A stretch of 48,497 nucleotides of DNA from Acidobacteriaceae bacterium (GTDB taxonomy: Bacteria > Acidobacteriota > Terriglobia > Terriglobales > Acidobacteriaceae). Numbering within the stretch: position 1 is the first letter of the stretch; the number at the start of each line of letters is the position of its first letter. Of the stretch, positions 1-7,758 are shown piece after piece. The notes under the pieces are model-generated. The model searched no databases, was not told where the DNA came from, and was given only the letters and a program-made list of their open reading frames with translations. Both the position numbers and the translations under genes were made by a program. Location: contig JANXUC010000170.1 in the NCBI GenBank assembly GCA_025352065.1, forward strand, positions 1 through 48,497, in the 5' to 3' direction.

Positions 1-2
1 AT

Positions 3-1163
3 ACAAACTTTACGACCGCTCTGGGCAATACAAAAGTTTTGCTCGGCATCAGCGACAAGCCTTTTGGCGCCGACCAGTTTTATTGCAATTGCAATTCTTT
101 TGAACGCACAAAGGCTTGGTTCACGGGGCTCAAGCAGAACATCGGCAAAGCTACTGAGTTTGATTTTGGCTATAGACGCCACACGGACGAGTTTATTTTG
201 CTCCGAGACAATCCCAGCGTCTACGAAAACAATCATATTTCCGAAAGCTATCAGTATGCGTTGCGGCGAAAGCAAGCTCTGGGGACGAATGCGTCACTTT
301 TCTTCGGCGGCGAAGGTTTGCGCGATTCCATCGATAGCAACAACTTGGGCCAACACTCGCGAAATCGCGGCGCGGGATATGCAAACTTGGACGTGCGGGC
401 GCTGGGTCGATTCTCATTTTCCCTGGGCGCGCGGGAAGAAGTTTACGAGAGCAGTAGCCAATTCACGCCATCGATTGCCGTGGGCGTGGCGCTGAATTCC
501 GCATGGAAGTTAAAGGCCAGCGTGAGCAGCGGATTTCGCGTTCCAACCTACACCGATCTTTACTACAGCGATCCAGCCACGATGGGGAACGCAAACTTGA
601 AGCCCGAGTCCGCGTGGAACTACGAAGGCGGAGTGGTGTGGAATCCTGGCGGACGCTGGCGCAGCGAAGCGACGGTGTTCCATTCTCGGCAGAAGAACGT
701 GATTGATTACGTTCAGCTTGTACCGAACGGGAAGTATGTCGCTTCCAACTTAGACCGCGTGAACTACACAGGTTTCGAAGCGTCTTTGCAATTGCGTTTG
801 CCGCACGAACAGCAGGCTTCCGTAAGCTACACGACAGTGCATGGAGCGCAGGAGGCTTTGAACGGTCTGCAGTCGCGCTATGGGTTCAACTATCCCACGC
901 ACCGTGCCGTGGTGAGTTGGCTGGGCGAGTTGCCGGGTAAATTCCAGGCACGCAGTCAACCCGGCGCGGTGCAGAGGTTTGAGCGCGATCCGTGCGCGTT
1001 GTGGGATCTGGCGATTTCGCGCGAGTTCTTTGGAAGAGTGCGGGCGAACCTGCAGTTTTCCAACGTCACGGATACGCGCTACGAGGAAATTCATAACGTT
1101 GTGATGCCCGGACAAAGCGTAGTCTTCGGGCTCGACTTCGTCCTCTGGCGCAAGGGACGCTAG
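3..1163 (+). CDS. TonB-dependent receptor, C-terminal part (gene runs off the left edge)
   Basis: The reading frame is open to the first base of the window, so only the last 386 or so codons are present and the true start lies outside. The visible part is outer-membrane beta-barrel sequence of the vitamin B12/siderophore receptor type. It has the motif FGADQFY near the left end, the barrel signature GFRVPTYTDLYY followed by GNANLKPESAWNYEGG (the NLKPE box common in BtuB-like receptors), and a closing strand ending in VVFGLDFVLW with a terminal aromatic residue as in other outer-membrane barrels. Family knowledge predicts TonB-driven uptake of a metal chelate, cobalamin or glycan. The plug domain that would help choose among these is not in the window. 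An internal TTG at 39 is not a credible start, because homology-like sequence continues upstream of it. Confidence 0.88.
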   Translation, partial: TNFTTALGNTKVLLGISDKPFGADQFYCNCNSFERTKAWFTGLKQNIGKATEFDFGYRRHTDEFILLRDNPSVYENNHISESYQYALRRKQALGTNASLFFGGEGLRDSIDSNNLGQHSRNRGAGYANLDVRALGRFSFSLGAREEVYESSSQFTPSIAVGVALNSAWKLKASVSSGFRVPTYTDLYYSDPATMGNANLKPESAWNYEGGVVWNPGGRWRSEATVFHSRQKNVIDYVQLVPNGKYVASNLDRVNYTGFEASLQLRLPHEQQASVSYTTVHGAQEALNGLQSRYGFNYPTHRAVVSWLGELPGKFQARSQPGAVQRFERDPCALWDLAISREFFGRVRANLQFSNVTDTRYEEIHNVVMPGQSVVFGLDFVLWRKGR

Positions 1164-1223
1164 GAAGATAAATCACGTACGCCGTTGCACCACGTAGACC
1201 CAAGCGCCCCCGCCTGCGGCATC

Positions 1224-1249
1224 GGGCAAGGCACGAAGGTGCTTAGCCC
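1224..1249. terminator. Stem-loop between convergent genes
   Basis: Bases 1224-1234 and 1239-1249 form an 11-base-pair stem (GGGC-A-AGGCAC with GTGCTT-A-GCCC) with one mismatch, one wobble pair and a GAAG loop. It lies between the end of the receptor gene and the stop codon of the leftward gene and overlaps that stop. There is no T-run on either side, so it may be a bidirectional terminator, an mRNA 3'-end stabiliser or a dispersed repeat hairpin. Confidence 0.4.
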
Positions 1250-1818
1250 GCATCTTCTGACACCGGAATTCCAGATGCTAGCCACTGTTCCAGCAACTGC
1301 GGGACTTTCGCGCCCTCCAGCGTTCTGCGCATGGCGTCAAGTGCCGTAATGCGCGCGCGTTCTCCACGGCCACGAAACCCAATCCAGTAGGGAACGTGCA
1401 GATAGCCGGCGAGCGGCTTGGCGGAAATCTCCAGGTTGCGCAGCTTGAAGAATCCCTTGCTAAACAACACGCGCCGGAGTTTTTCGATGAGCAGTTTTTG
1501 CGCAGGCTCGTCTTCGAGGCGCGGCTCCAGGCAGTTACGCGTGTTGATTTCCATGATTTCTCGATCTTGGGGCAGATGCTCGAACTGGTAGAGATCGAGC
1601 ATGCCAAGCACGGCTTCAATGGCAACCAACCTGTGATCTGTTTTCCCGGAGTTTGTGATTTCCACTTCGAAAACACGGAACGGAATGTAGAAATCGGCAA
1701 TCGAGCGCAGCGGCCCGTAGGCAAGGCTACGCGCGAAGCCGAGTGGCCCGCGCGTAGTGAACTGTTCCAGCGCTTCCTGGCGTGTAACGTTGGGACGCAG
1801 ACTGCGAATTTGTGGCAT
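1243..1818 (-). CDS. Conserved-looking hypothetical protein, 191 aa
   Basis: I do not recognise a named family. The protein is soluble: it has no signal peptide and no membrane segment. The composition looks like a real folded protein, with mixed charge and regular hydrophobic spacing; examples are FYIPFRVFEVEITNSG near residue 43 and LAGYLHVPYWIGFRGRG near residue 140. The start is the ATG at 1818; a TTG sits immediately upstream at 1821. It begins four bases after the TAA of the sodium/solute symporter gene on the same strand, so the two are probably translationally coupled. The FxVEI/YWIGF pattern suggests a beta-rich domain, but no function can be assigned. The neighbouring symporter hints at a transport- or membrane-linked accessory role, which is inference only. 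Confidence 0.7.
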   Translation of the reverse strand: MPQIRSLRPNVTRQEALEQFTTRGPLGFARSLAYGPLRSIADFYIPFRVFEVEITNSGKTDHRLVAIEAVLGMLDLYQFEHLPQDREIMEINTRNCLEPRLEDEPAQKLLIEKLRRVLFSKGFFKLRNLEISAKPLAGYLHVPYWIGFRGRGERARITALDAMRRTLEGAKVPQLLEQWLASGIPVSEDAG

Positions 1819-1822
1819 CAAG

Positions 1823-3517
1823 TTACGCGAAATGAATCCATAATCCGATCACGGTTGCCAGCAACGCCAGACTCGCAACCACGTTGATGCGGTGTTCGAA
1901 AGCGGTTTCCGCGGCGGGTTTGTGATCGGACACCACAGGAGTGAAGTCCATCTTGTCATTCACGGTCGCGAAGGTGAGTCCCGCCAGTTTCTTGCGTTCC
2001 GGAGCGGGCGTTACCAGGCTCACGCCAATCAAAACTGCGGAACAGATAACAAACATGAAAATCGCGTAGTGCAGAAAATTCATGTCAATGAGCCAGCGCA
2101 GGATGGGAGATTCGATCTGATGTCCCGCGCCCAGGCGGTCCATGATTTCAACGATAAAGCGTACCGTACCAAGTACAAAGCCCGTCAGCAATGAACTGAT
2201 CGCACCTTGCGAGTTCATGCGCGGCCACAAAATACCAAGAATGAAACAGGATGCAATCGGCGGGCTGATGTAGGCCTGCACGCTCTGCAAATAAATGTAG
2301 AGCTGGCTGCTGATCAGGTGAATAAAAGGAACCCACAGCAAGCCAAGCAGAACCATCACGCCAGTCATGATGCGACCGAAGTTGACCAGGCTTTTTTCGC
2401 TCGCATCGGGCTTAATTTTCTTGTAGAAATCCAGAGTCACTAGCGTCGACGCGGAATTGAAGACCGAACTCATCGCGCCCATTAATGCCGCGAGAAGTGC
2501 TGCGATCATCAGTCCCACAAGGCCGGTCGGGAGCAGGTTGATGATCATGGTGGGATACGCTATGTCGCCATTCATCACCTGCCCGGCGGCGTTGAACTTG
2601 AACAGGTCGCGATAGAGGGCGACAGCGATGAGTCCCGGAAGCACCAGCATGAACACCGGAAGAATTTTCAGGAAGCCTGCGAAAATGGTGCCCAGTTTGG
2701 CGTGGCCTTCATCTTTGGCGGAGAGCACGCGCTGTACGATCACCTGATCTGTACACCAATACCAAATGCCTAAAATCGGAGCGCCAAAAAAGATTCCGGT
2801 CCACGGAAAATCCGGATCGGTGGACGGCTTCATCATGTGAAAGTAATTTGCCGGGAGGGCGGCGCGCAGGCTATCCATACCGCCGACGCGGTGGAGTCCG
2901 ATCACGGTCAGGACTACGGCTCCAGCGATCAGGATCAGCGTTTGCACAAGATCCGTATAGATCACGGCGGCGAGTCCGCCAGCCATGGTGTAAATTCCCG
3001 TCGCGATCACCAGGATGACGGCGACGGTGATCGGACTCCAACCAACAACGCGTTCCAGAACGATGCCTGCCGCGTAGAGATGAACGGATATCTTGGTGAA
3101 AATGTAGGCAAGAATCGAAATGCTGGCGAGATAGACGGCGCACGACCGGCTGAATCGGCGTTCTAAGAACTCTGGCATGGTAAAGACGTTGGCCCGTAAA
3201 TAGAACGGAACAAACACCCAGCCCAGAATCAAGAGCATCAGGCAAGCCAGCCACTCGAAGTGGCCGACGGCGAGTCCAGACGATGCGCCGGAGCCCGCCA
3301 GACCAATAAAGTGTTCGGTAGAAATGTTAGAAACGAAGAGTGAAGCGCCAATGGCAAACCAGCCCACGTCACGACCCGCAAGAAAATACTCCGTAGAAGT
3401 ACGTTCTTTTCGTGCGAAATAAAAACCGATCGCGAAAATGACCGCGAAATAGACCCCGATAATGGCGAGATCAATCCCTGCGAGTGTTTTGTGGGTTACG
3501 TGCGCCGCTTCTACCAT
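1823..3517 (-). CDS. Sodium/solute symporter, SSS family (SGLT-like)
   Basis: A 564-residue membrane protein of the sodium:solute symporter family, with the usual 13-14 hydrophobic segments. Family marks seen are YFLAGRDVGWFAIGASLF near residue 50, the SNIS/EHFIGLAG region after it, the ERRFSR segment, GGLAAVIYTDLVQ in the middle, and GIWYWCTDQVIVQRVLSAK, a segment typical of the sugar-transporting SGLT branch. The predicted role is sodium-driven import of a sugar or similar small solute across the inner membrane. A longer reading frame begins at a TTG at 3532, but the ATG at 3517 is preceded at good distance by GAGGAGG, so 3517 is the better start. The next gene leftward follows after four bases. 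Placement beside glycosidase genes supports a sugar substrate, but the exact one cannot be read from sequence. Confidence 0.9.
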   Translation of the reverse strand: MVEAAHVTHKTLAGIDLAIIGVYFAVIFAIGFYFARKERTSTEYFLAGRDVGWFAIGASLFVSNISTEHFIGLAGSGASSGLAVGHFEWLACLMLLILGWVFVPFYLRANVFTMPEFLERRFSRSCAVYLASISILAYIFTKISVHLYAAGIVLERVVGWSPITVAVILVIATGIYTMAGGLAAVIYTDLVQTLILIAGAVVLTVIGLHRVGGMDSLRAALPANYFHMMKPSTDPDFPWTGIFFGAPILGIWYWCTDQVIVQRVLSAKDEGHAKLGTIFAGFLKILPVFMLVLPGLIAVALYRDLFKFNAAGQVMNGDIAYPTMIINLLPTGLVGLMIAALLAALMGAMSSVFNSASTLVTLDFYKKIKPDASEKSLVNFGRIMTGVMVLLGLLWVPFIHLISSQLYIYLQSVQAYISPPIASCFILGILWPRMNSQGAISSLLTGFVLGTVRFIVEIMDRLGAGHQIESPILRWLIDMNFLHYAIFMFVICSAVLIGVSLVTPAPERKKLAGLTFATVNDKMDFTPVVSDHKPAAETAFEHRINVVASLALLATVIGLWIHFA

Positions 3518-3792
3518 GTTCCTCCTCGTCAATGCTGCGATGTGTTAACAGTGGTTCCAAAAGCAAATACGGATGGTCGGTGAGCACTGGGAAAGGCGCC
3601 AGGTTACCTGCCGTTTTGCCGCGCAGAGAGTATAGCCTAGCCGCATGTGTGGGAGGCAGTTCAAAAGCGAGGGCGGACTGGTTTTGTCCCTGTTCTTCCT
3701 GGCCTACCTGCAAATCATTGATTCCAAGACGATTTTTGGGTCTCCCTTTAGCGGTCGGGTTGTGCGAGAATCTCTGTAGGAGAACTGTTGCC
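3518..3792. other. Intergenic region between symporter and pqqA
   Basis: Divergent spacer of 275 bases that should hold the promoters of the leftward symporter and of the rightward pqqA. On the minus strand a TATACT hexamer (plus-strand 3629-3634) could be a -10 box for the symporter, but no good -35 box stands at the right distance. No convincing promoter is visible for pqqA. Longer open frames here have no family likeness apart from the pqqA end. Confidence 0.4.
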
Positions 3793-3870
3793 ATGTCTTG
3801 GATCACGCCTGAGTTCGAAGAAATCCTGCTGAACTGCGAAATCAACTCGTACGCCAGCGCCGAAGTCTAG
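3793..3870 (+). CDS. pqqA: PqqA, pyrroloquinoline quinone precursor peptide
   Basis: A 25-codon gene whose product starts MSWITPEFEEI and carries the core NCEINSYASAE. In PqqA peptides a glutamate and a tyrosine separated by three residues (E-x3-Y) are crosslinked by the radical-SAM enzyme PqqE and become the PQQ ring system. Here they are Glu16 and Tyr20, at the expected place in a peptide of typical length (22-29 residues). A strong ribosome binding site, TAGGAGA at 3777-3783, stands about 10 bases before the ATG. A larger frame in phase begins upstream but has no family likeness, and the internal site and peptide length argue for the short gene. No pqqB, C, D or E lies in the window, so the peptide must be processed by enzymes encoded elsewhere. 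PQQ serves periplasmic sugar and alcohol dehydrogenases, which fits the nearby sugar locus by inference. Confidence 0.85.
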   Translation: MSWITPEFEEILLNCEINSYASAEV

Positions 3871-3882
3871 TTCGCGTCCCTA

Positions 3883-3911
3883 GCGCGCTTGGAGGCATGT
3901 GCTCCGCGCGC
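3883..3911. terminator. Stem-loop downstream of pqqA
   Basis: GCGCGC-TT-GGAG (3883-3894) pairs with CTCC-GCGCGC (3902-3911) across a seven-base loop, leaving a two-base bulge on the left arm. It begins 12 bases after the pqqA stop codon. No T-run follows, so it may terminate pqqA transcription weakly or stabilise its short mRNA. Confidence 0.45.
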
Positions 3912-3976
3912 TTGGGCGCTCAACCCCTTCCCCTCCTTTCCCCCTTCCTTGCAACTCTTCCTCGCGACCGCGAGGC

Positions 3977-6460
3977 CTACGGTCGCGTGTAGGTCAGGCG
4001 GAGTTTGTGCGCGTTCCTATCCCAAGGAATGCCGTTGGAGACTAGCGTTCCAGCCCCAGTCTTCCACTTGGAAGCTGGCTTCCCATCGACCGTCGTGCTG
4101 CTGATCTTTCCATCCACGCCGTGGATCGTAAACCGCACTTCCTTGAACCAAGGCTGGTAGTGGCCTTCGGGTGCGTTCATCGTGATTTCAAGATGGTCGG
4201 CTGCGGCAACGCACGTAAAGCTCTGGCGCAGGTATTGGCCGTCGCGGTAAGCGAAGGTGTTGCCATCGTCCTGGTAAATTTCGCCGGAGCAATTCGGTCC
4301 CGGATAGACGTGCATTTCCAGTGGTCCTTGCGGAATCTCTTCCACGTGCTGTACCACGGCCTGTTGCGGCACGATTGACCCGGCTCTTACGAAGACAGGC
4401 AGCGTATCCAGTGGCGGTTCGACCTGGAACGTCTTACCGCCGTCGAGCTTGTTGCCCGTCCAGTAGTCGTACCAAGCGCCTTGCGGCAAGGTAACGTCGT
4501 AGGGCTGCAAGAAGCCCCAAACCTTAGGCGCAACCAAGAAACTGCGTCCAAACATGAATTCATCACCGTTACCGGCCAGCCCCAATTCTTTTGGGAATTC
4601 CATGAACATGGGACGCAGTAGGGGAATTCCCGTGCGCGAATTTTCCTCCATGCCGGTGTAGATGTAGGGGAGCAGTTTGTAGCGGGTTTCAATGTAGCGT
4701 TTGCGAATGGCTTCGTGCTCGGGGCCGTCGACCCAGGGCTCGCGGTTACGAGTCTCTTTGGCGGCGTGGTTGCGGTACATGGGATAGAACAGTCCCAGTT
4801 CGTGCCAGCGAGTCAGCAGTTCTGGATTCGGGCTGCCGTTGAAGCCGCCGACGTCGACGCCGGAGAACGCGTATCCGGAAATGCCCAGGTTAAGTAGTTG
4901 GTAGATCGAGAGGCGCATGTGGTTCCAACTGGCAGTATTGTCGCCAGTCCAAGTGGCAGCGTAGCGCTGGGTTCCGGCATAGGCCGCACGCGTAAGGACA
5001 AACGGGCGCTGGTTCGGATTGAGCTTGAGCAGGCCGTCGTAGGTGGCGCGCACGTTCTCCATGCCAAGCACGTTGTGGATTTCGCGATGGTCGGTCAGGC
5101 GGTCTTGTCCACCGTCCTCAGGGCGATCCTGGATATGGTGAATGTTCCCCAGCGGCATGGTCTTATCGGCGCGCTCGAAGATGGCAGGCTCATTCATGTC
5201 GTTCCAGGAGCCCCGAACGCCAGCCTTCATGTAGTCCGTGTAGAGGGTGCCCCACCAATCACGAGTTGTGGCGCGAGTGAAGTCTGGGAAGACGGAATCT
5301 CCGGGCCAGACTTTGCCGACGTAAACCGTGCCGTCGGGATTTTTGATGAAGTGATCGCCCTTAAGTCCTTCTTCGTAGGTCTTCGCGCCAGGAACGTGAG
5401 CGATATGCAAGTCAGTGATGGTGATGACCTTCATTCCTTGCTCGTCTAGATCCTTGATCATGCCTTCAAAGTTGGGGAAGCGTTCGCGATCCACCGTGAA
5501 GGGTCGATTTTTTTCCTGGTAGTCGATGTCGAGATAAACGGCGTCGGCAGGAATCTTACGGGTGCGCAATTCGTTCACAATCTCTCGCACACGGGCCTCA
5601 GGATAGTAGCTGTAGCGGCTTTGCTGGTATCCCAACGAGAATAGAGGCGGCAACGGTGCATGCCCGGTTAAGTCGGTGAAGCGTTCCACAATCTGCTTCG
5701 GGTCCGGGCCATAGATGAAGTAGTAGTTCAGTTCACCGCCGTCCGCGCCAAAAGAGAAGAAATCGCGCGATTCTTTGCCGATATCCCATGTGCTGCGGTA
5801 GGTGTTGTCGAGAAACAAGCCGTAGGCATTTCCATTTCGCAGGCCTACGAGGAATGGAATTGTTTTGTAGCGAGGGTCGGTGGATTCCTGATAGCCAAAA
5901 ACATCTTTGTTCCACATCGTAAACGATTCGTCGCGATGATCGAGAGAGCCGCCTTTATCGCCAAGGCCGAAATAGTGCTCGTCTTCCGGCATGGATTCCC
6001 ATACGCGGAAGGCTGTTCCATTGAAAGCGACAGGGTAGTCAGGATGCTCTTGCAAAACCGTAGCTCCCGCAGCATCCAGAAAGCTGATGCGCAGAGGGGA
6101 CTTGCGGATCGCAACTCGAACGTCGCCAGCGTCAACCTGGATCGAGTCTTTTTCCTCGCGCACGCGAACCTTGGGAGCTTTGTGATCGTTGGGTACGAGG
6201 GCAAACGAATGGTCGGCGGAAAAAGTTCCGCGGGGCGCGTATCGCACACGCACGATGTTGGAGGATACGGCAACAACGCGTACCTTAGAGGACCCTGCGG
6301 TCAGTTCGACCCCGTCGGGCAACACCGCGACCTTCGAGACGTTGCCGAAAGGCTGCCAGCCCGAGGCGAATCCGAAAGGCGACAGACTCAATAGAATGCC
6401 GAGCAGAAACGCACTGCTGCGGCGGTGCAGGGCTGATCTGTGCCGCGAGAGGGTTTGCAT
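3977..6460 (-). CDS. Secreted GH31 alpha-glucosidase
   Basis: An 827-residue glycoside hydrolase of family 31, with an N-terminal Sec-type signal sequence (basic start, then a hydrophobic stretch to about residue 32). Order: N-terminal beta-sandwich (about 35-250), TIM barrel (about 270-620), C-terminal beta domains. The nucleophile is Asp421 in WNDMNEP and the acid/base is Asp507 in TWTGDNTASW, both classic GH31 signatures. DIDYQ near residue 310 and HLRMSI-like context after the acid/base also fit. It should release glucose from the non-reducing ends of maltose-type or related alpha-glucosides in the periplasm or outside. The ATG at 6460 is preceded by TTAGGAGCC, a good ribosome site. It follows the regulator gene by 53 bases on the same strand and is probably cotranscribed with it. 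Alpha-xylosidase activity cannot be excluded by eye. Confidence 0.93.
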   Translation of the reverse strand: MQTLSRHRSALHRRSSAFLLGILLSLSPFGFASGWQPFGNVSKVAVLPDGVELTAGSSKVRVVAVSSNIVRVRYAPRGTFSADHSFALVPNDHKAPKVRVREEKDSIQVDAGDVRVAIRKSPLRISFLDAAGATVLQEHPDYPVAFNGTAFRVWESMPEDEHYFGLGDKGGSLDHRDESFTMWNKDVFGYQESTDPRYKTIPFLVGLRNGNAYGLFLDNTYRSTWDIGKESRDFFSFGADGGELNYYFIYGPDPKQIVERFTDLTGHAPLPPLFSLGYQQSRYSYYPEARVREIVNELRTRKIPADAVYLDIDYQEKNRPFTVDRERFPNFEGMIKDLDEQGMKVITITDLHIAHVPGAKTYEEGLKGDHFIKNPDGTVYVGKVWPGDSVFPDFTRATTRDWWGTLYTDYMKAGVRGSWNDMNEPAIFERADKTMPLGNIHHIQDRPEDGGQDRLTDHREIHNVLGMENVRATYDGLLKLNPNQRPFVLTRAAYAGTQRYAATWTGDNTASWNHMRLSIYQLLNLGISGYAFSGVDVGGFNGSPNPELLTRWHELGLFYPMYRNHAAKETRNREPWVDGPEHEAIRKRYIETRYKLLPYIYTGMEENSRTGIPLLRPMFMEFPKELGLAGNGDEFMFGRSFLVAPKVWGFLQPYDVTLPQGAWYDYWTGNKLDGGKTFQVEPPLDTLPVFVRAGSIVPQQAVVQHVEEIPQGPLEMHVYPGPNCSGEIYQDDGNTFAYRDGQYLRQSFTCVAAADHLEITMNAPEGHYQPWFKEVRFTIHGVDGKISSTTVDGKPASKWKTGAGTLVSNGIPWDRNAHKLRLTYTRP

Positions 6461-6482
6461 AGCAGGCTCCTAAGAAGTTTTC

Positions 6483-6495
6483 GTAAAAAATTTAC
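6483..6495. promoter_or_regulatory. Candidate operator upstream of the GH31 gene
   Basis: The spacer between regulator and GH31 genes contains GTAAA-AAA-TTTAC, two perfect five-base arms around three central bases. It sits about 22 bases before the GH31 start codon, a place where a repressor would block transcription. A GntR/LacI hybrid regulator is encoded just upstream. That it binds here is inference. Confidence 0.3.
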
Positions 6496-6513
6496 TACCA
6501 TTTCAGCGAGTGC

Positions 6514-7665
6514 TCATGGCTCGCTGGTCGATCTACGTCCCGAAGGTTTCCGTGCAGTTCCGTTGTTTTCCAAGTGGCTACCACACGACCTTCGAACTAC
6601 CAGCTTGCAGTCCAGCAAAACATCTCTGGAGGGCATGCCAGGATGCGCGATCCGGTCGAGCATCAGCGTGATGGCGACCTCGCCAATTTCGCGACACGGT
6701 TGACGAACCGTGGTCAAGGGAACGCCCAGCAAACCCGCATATTTCACATCGTCGATGCCAACGAGACGTATTTCTTCAGGGACGCGCCAGCCGAGTTGAT
6801 CGAGTGTGCGCATCAGGTGTGCGGCCGTGCTGTCGTTGGCGCAGACGAAACCATCGGGTTTCAGCTTGGAGAGCGCGGCTTGAACTGCGTCGCTATCGTC
6901 AGGACTGCCGATGTGAACGCAGGCATCGCTGTCTTTGCAGCCATAGTCCCGAAGGGCATCGCGAAAGCCCGCAATGCGGGCATCCACAGTAGGAGCCGAA
7001 AAGGGTGCCGCTAGAAACATCAGTTGCTTGCATCCGTGCTTCAGCAGGTGTTCCGTAACTGTATAACCTGCGCGCCGGTTGTCGATGCCGACCAGATCAA
7101 AACTGCTACGCTTCGGATATTGGAACACGCAGCGATCCAGCAGGACAACTGGGATGCGGGCTTTCTCCAGAGCGCCCAGCACCCAAAGATTGACGCTGTC
7201 TTTATTTGGGGTGAGTTCCACGGGAGCAAAAAATACGCCAGTGACATCGCGCGAGATGTAGTATTCGCAGAGTTCCCGCGTTTGCTGTTCCTTGTTGCCG
7301 GAAGTGTGTGTGGTGTCACCCCAGAGGAGCGCGTGGCCTCCCGCGCGTCCAGCGCGGGCCATGCCCTGGCAGATGGGTTCGAAAATTTCAGTTTCACCGA
7401 GGCCAGGAATCAGCAGGCCGAAAACAAATTTTTCGGTGCGATCCACCCGCTTCACGAATGTTCCGGAGCCAGCACGACGGTCGATCAGCCCTTGATGTTG
7501 CAGGTCTTTTAGGGCGCGTTGGACCGTAATCCTGGAGGTAGAAAATCGCTTAACCAGTTCCGCCTCGCTGGGGAGACGCTGGCCTTCCTTGTACTCGCCG
7601 AGTGTGATCGCCTTGCGTAGATCGAGGACGATTACCTGGTATTTCGGCCTATGCTTCTCGGTCAA
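6514..7665 (-). CDS. GntR/LacI hybrid transcriptional regulator (AraR-like architecture)
   Basis: A 383-residue repressor with a GntR-type winged helix-turn-helix at about residues 5-72 (YQVIVLDLRKAI, then LPSEAELVKRF, SRITVQRALKDL and GSGTFV, all hallmarks of the fold). It is joined to a LacI-type periplasmic-binding-protein-like sensor domain (about 80-350), with LVGIDNRRAGYTVTEHLL and VGIDDVKYAGLLGVPLTTVRQP as LacI-family marks. This architecture is known from AraR and relatives, where a sugar releases the repressor from DNA. A frame extends up to a TTG at 7743, but the TTG at 7665 has AGGAAGAG just before it, and a -10-like TATACT lies inside the longer version, so 7665 is preferred. Its position between GH32 and GH31 genes suggests that it controls this sugar locus, with a hexose or sucrose-derived ligand. 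The ligand is not readable. Confidence 0.9.
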   Translation of the reverse strand: MTEKHRPKYQVIVLDLRKAITLGEYKEGQRLPSEAELVKRFSTSRITVQRALKDLQHQGLIDRRAGSGTFVKRVDRTEKFVFGLLIPGLGETEIFEPICQGMARAGRAGGHALLWGDTTHTSGNKEQQTRELCEYYISRDVTGVFFAPVELTPNKDSVNLWVLGALEKARIPVVLLDRCVFQYPKRSSFDLVGIDNRRAGYTVTEHLLKHGCKQLMFLAAPFSAPTVDARIAGFRDALRDYGCKDSDACVHIGSPDDSDAVQAALSKLKPDGFVCANDSTAAHLMRTLDQLGWRVPEEIRLVGIDDVKYAGLLGVPLTTVRQPCREIGEVAITLMLDRIAHPGMPSRDVLLDCKLVVRRSCGSHLENNGTARKPSGRRSTSEP

Positions 7666-7720
7666 AATGTCTCTTCCTGTGAAAGCGGGCGCCAAATTTG
7701 CGGTTCTACGAATGAGCGTC

Positions 7721-7726
7721 AGTATA
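7721..7726 (-). promoter_or_regulatory. Possible -10 box for the regulator gene
   Basis: TATACT on the minus strand, about 55 bases before the preferred TTG start. A TTGACA hexamer (plus-strand 7751-7756) lies upstream but 24 bases away, too far for a standard sigma-70 spacing, so the pairing is doubtful. It suggests that the regulator may have its own promoter inside the GH32-regulator gap. Confidence 0.25.
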
Positions 7727-7758
7727 GCTGAAGTTTCCCGCAACCTGTCATGTCAAGC

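Noticed and set aside
3484-3792. Upstream in-frame extension of pqqA to a 128-residue protein
   Set aside because: The extra residues have no likeness to any family, and the strong ribosome site directly before the short ATG marks the real start.
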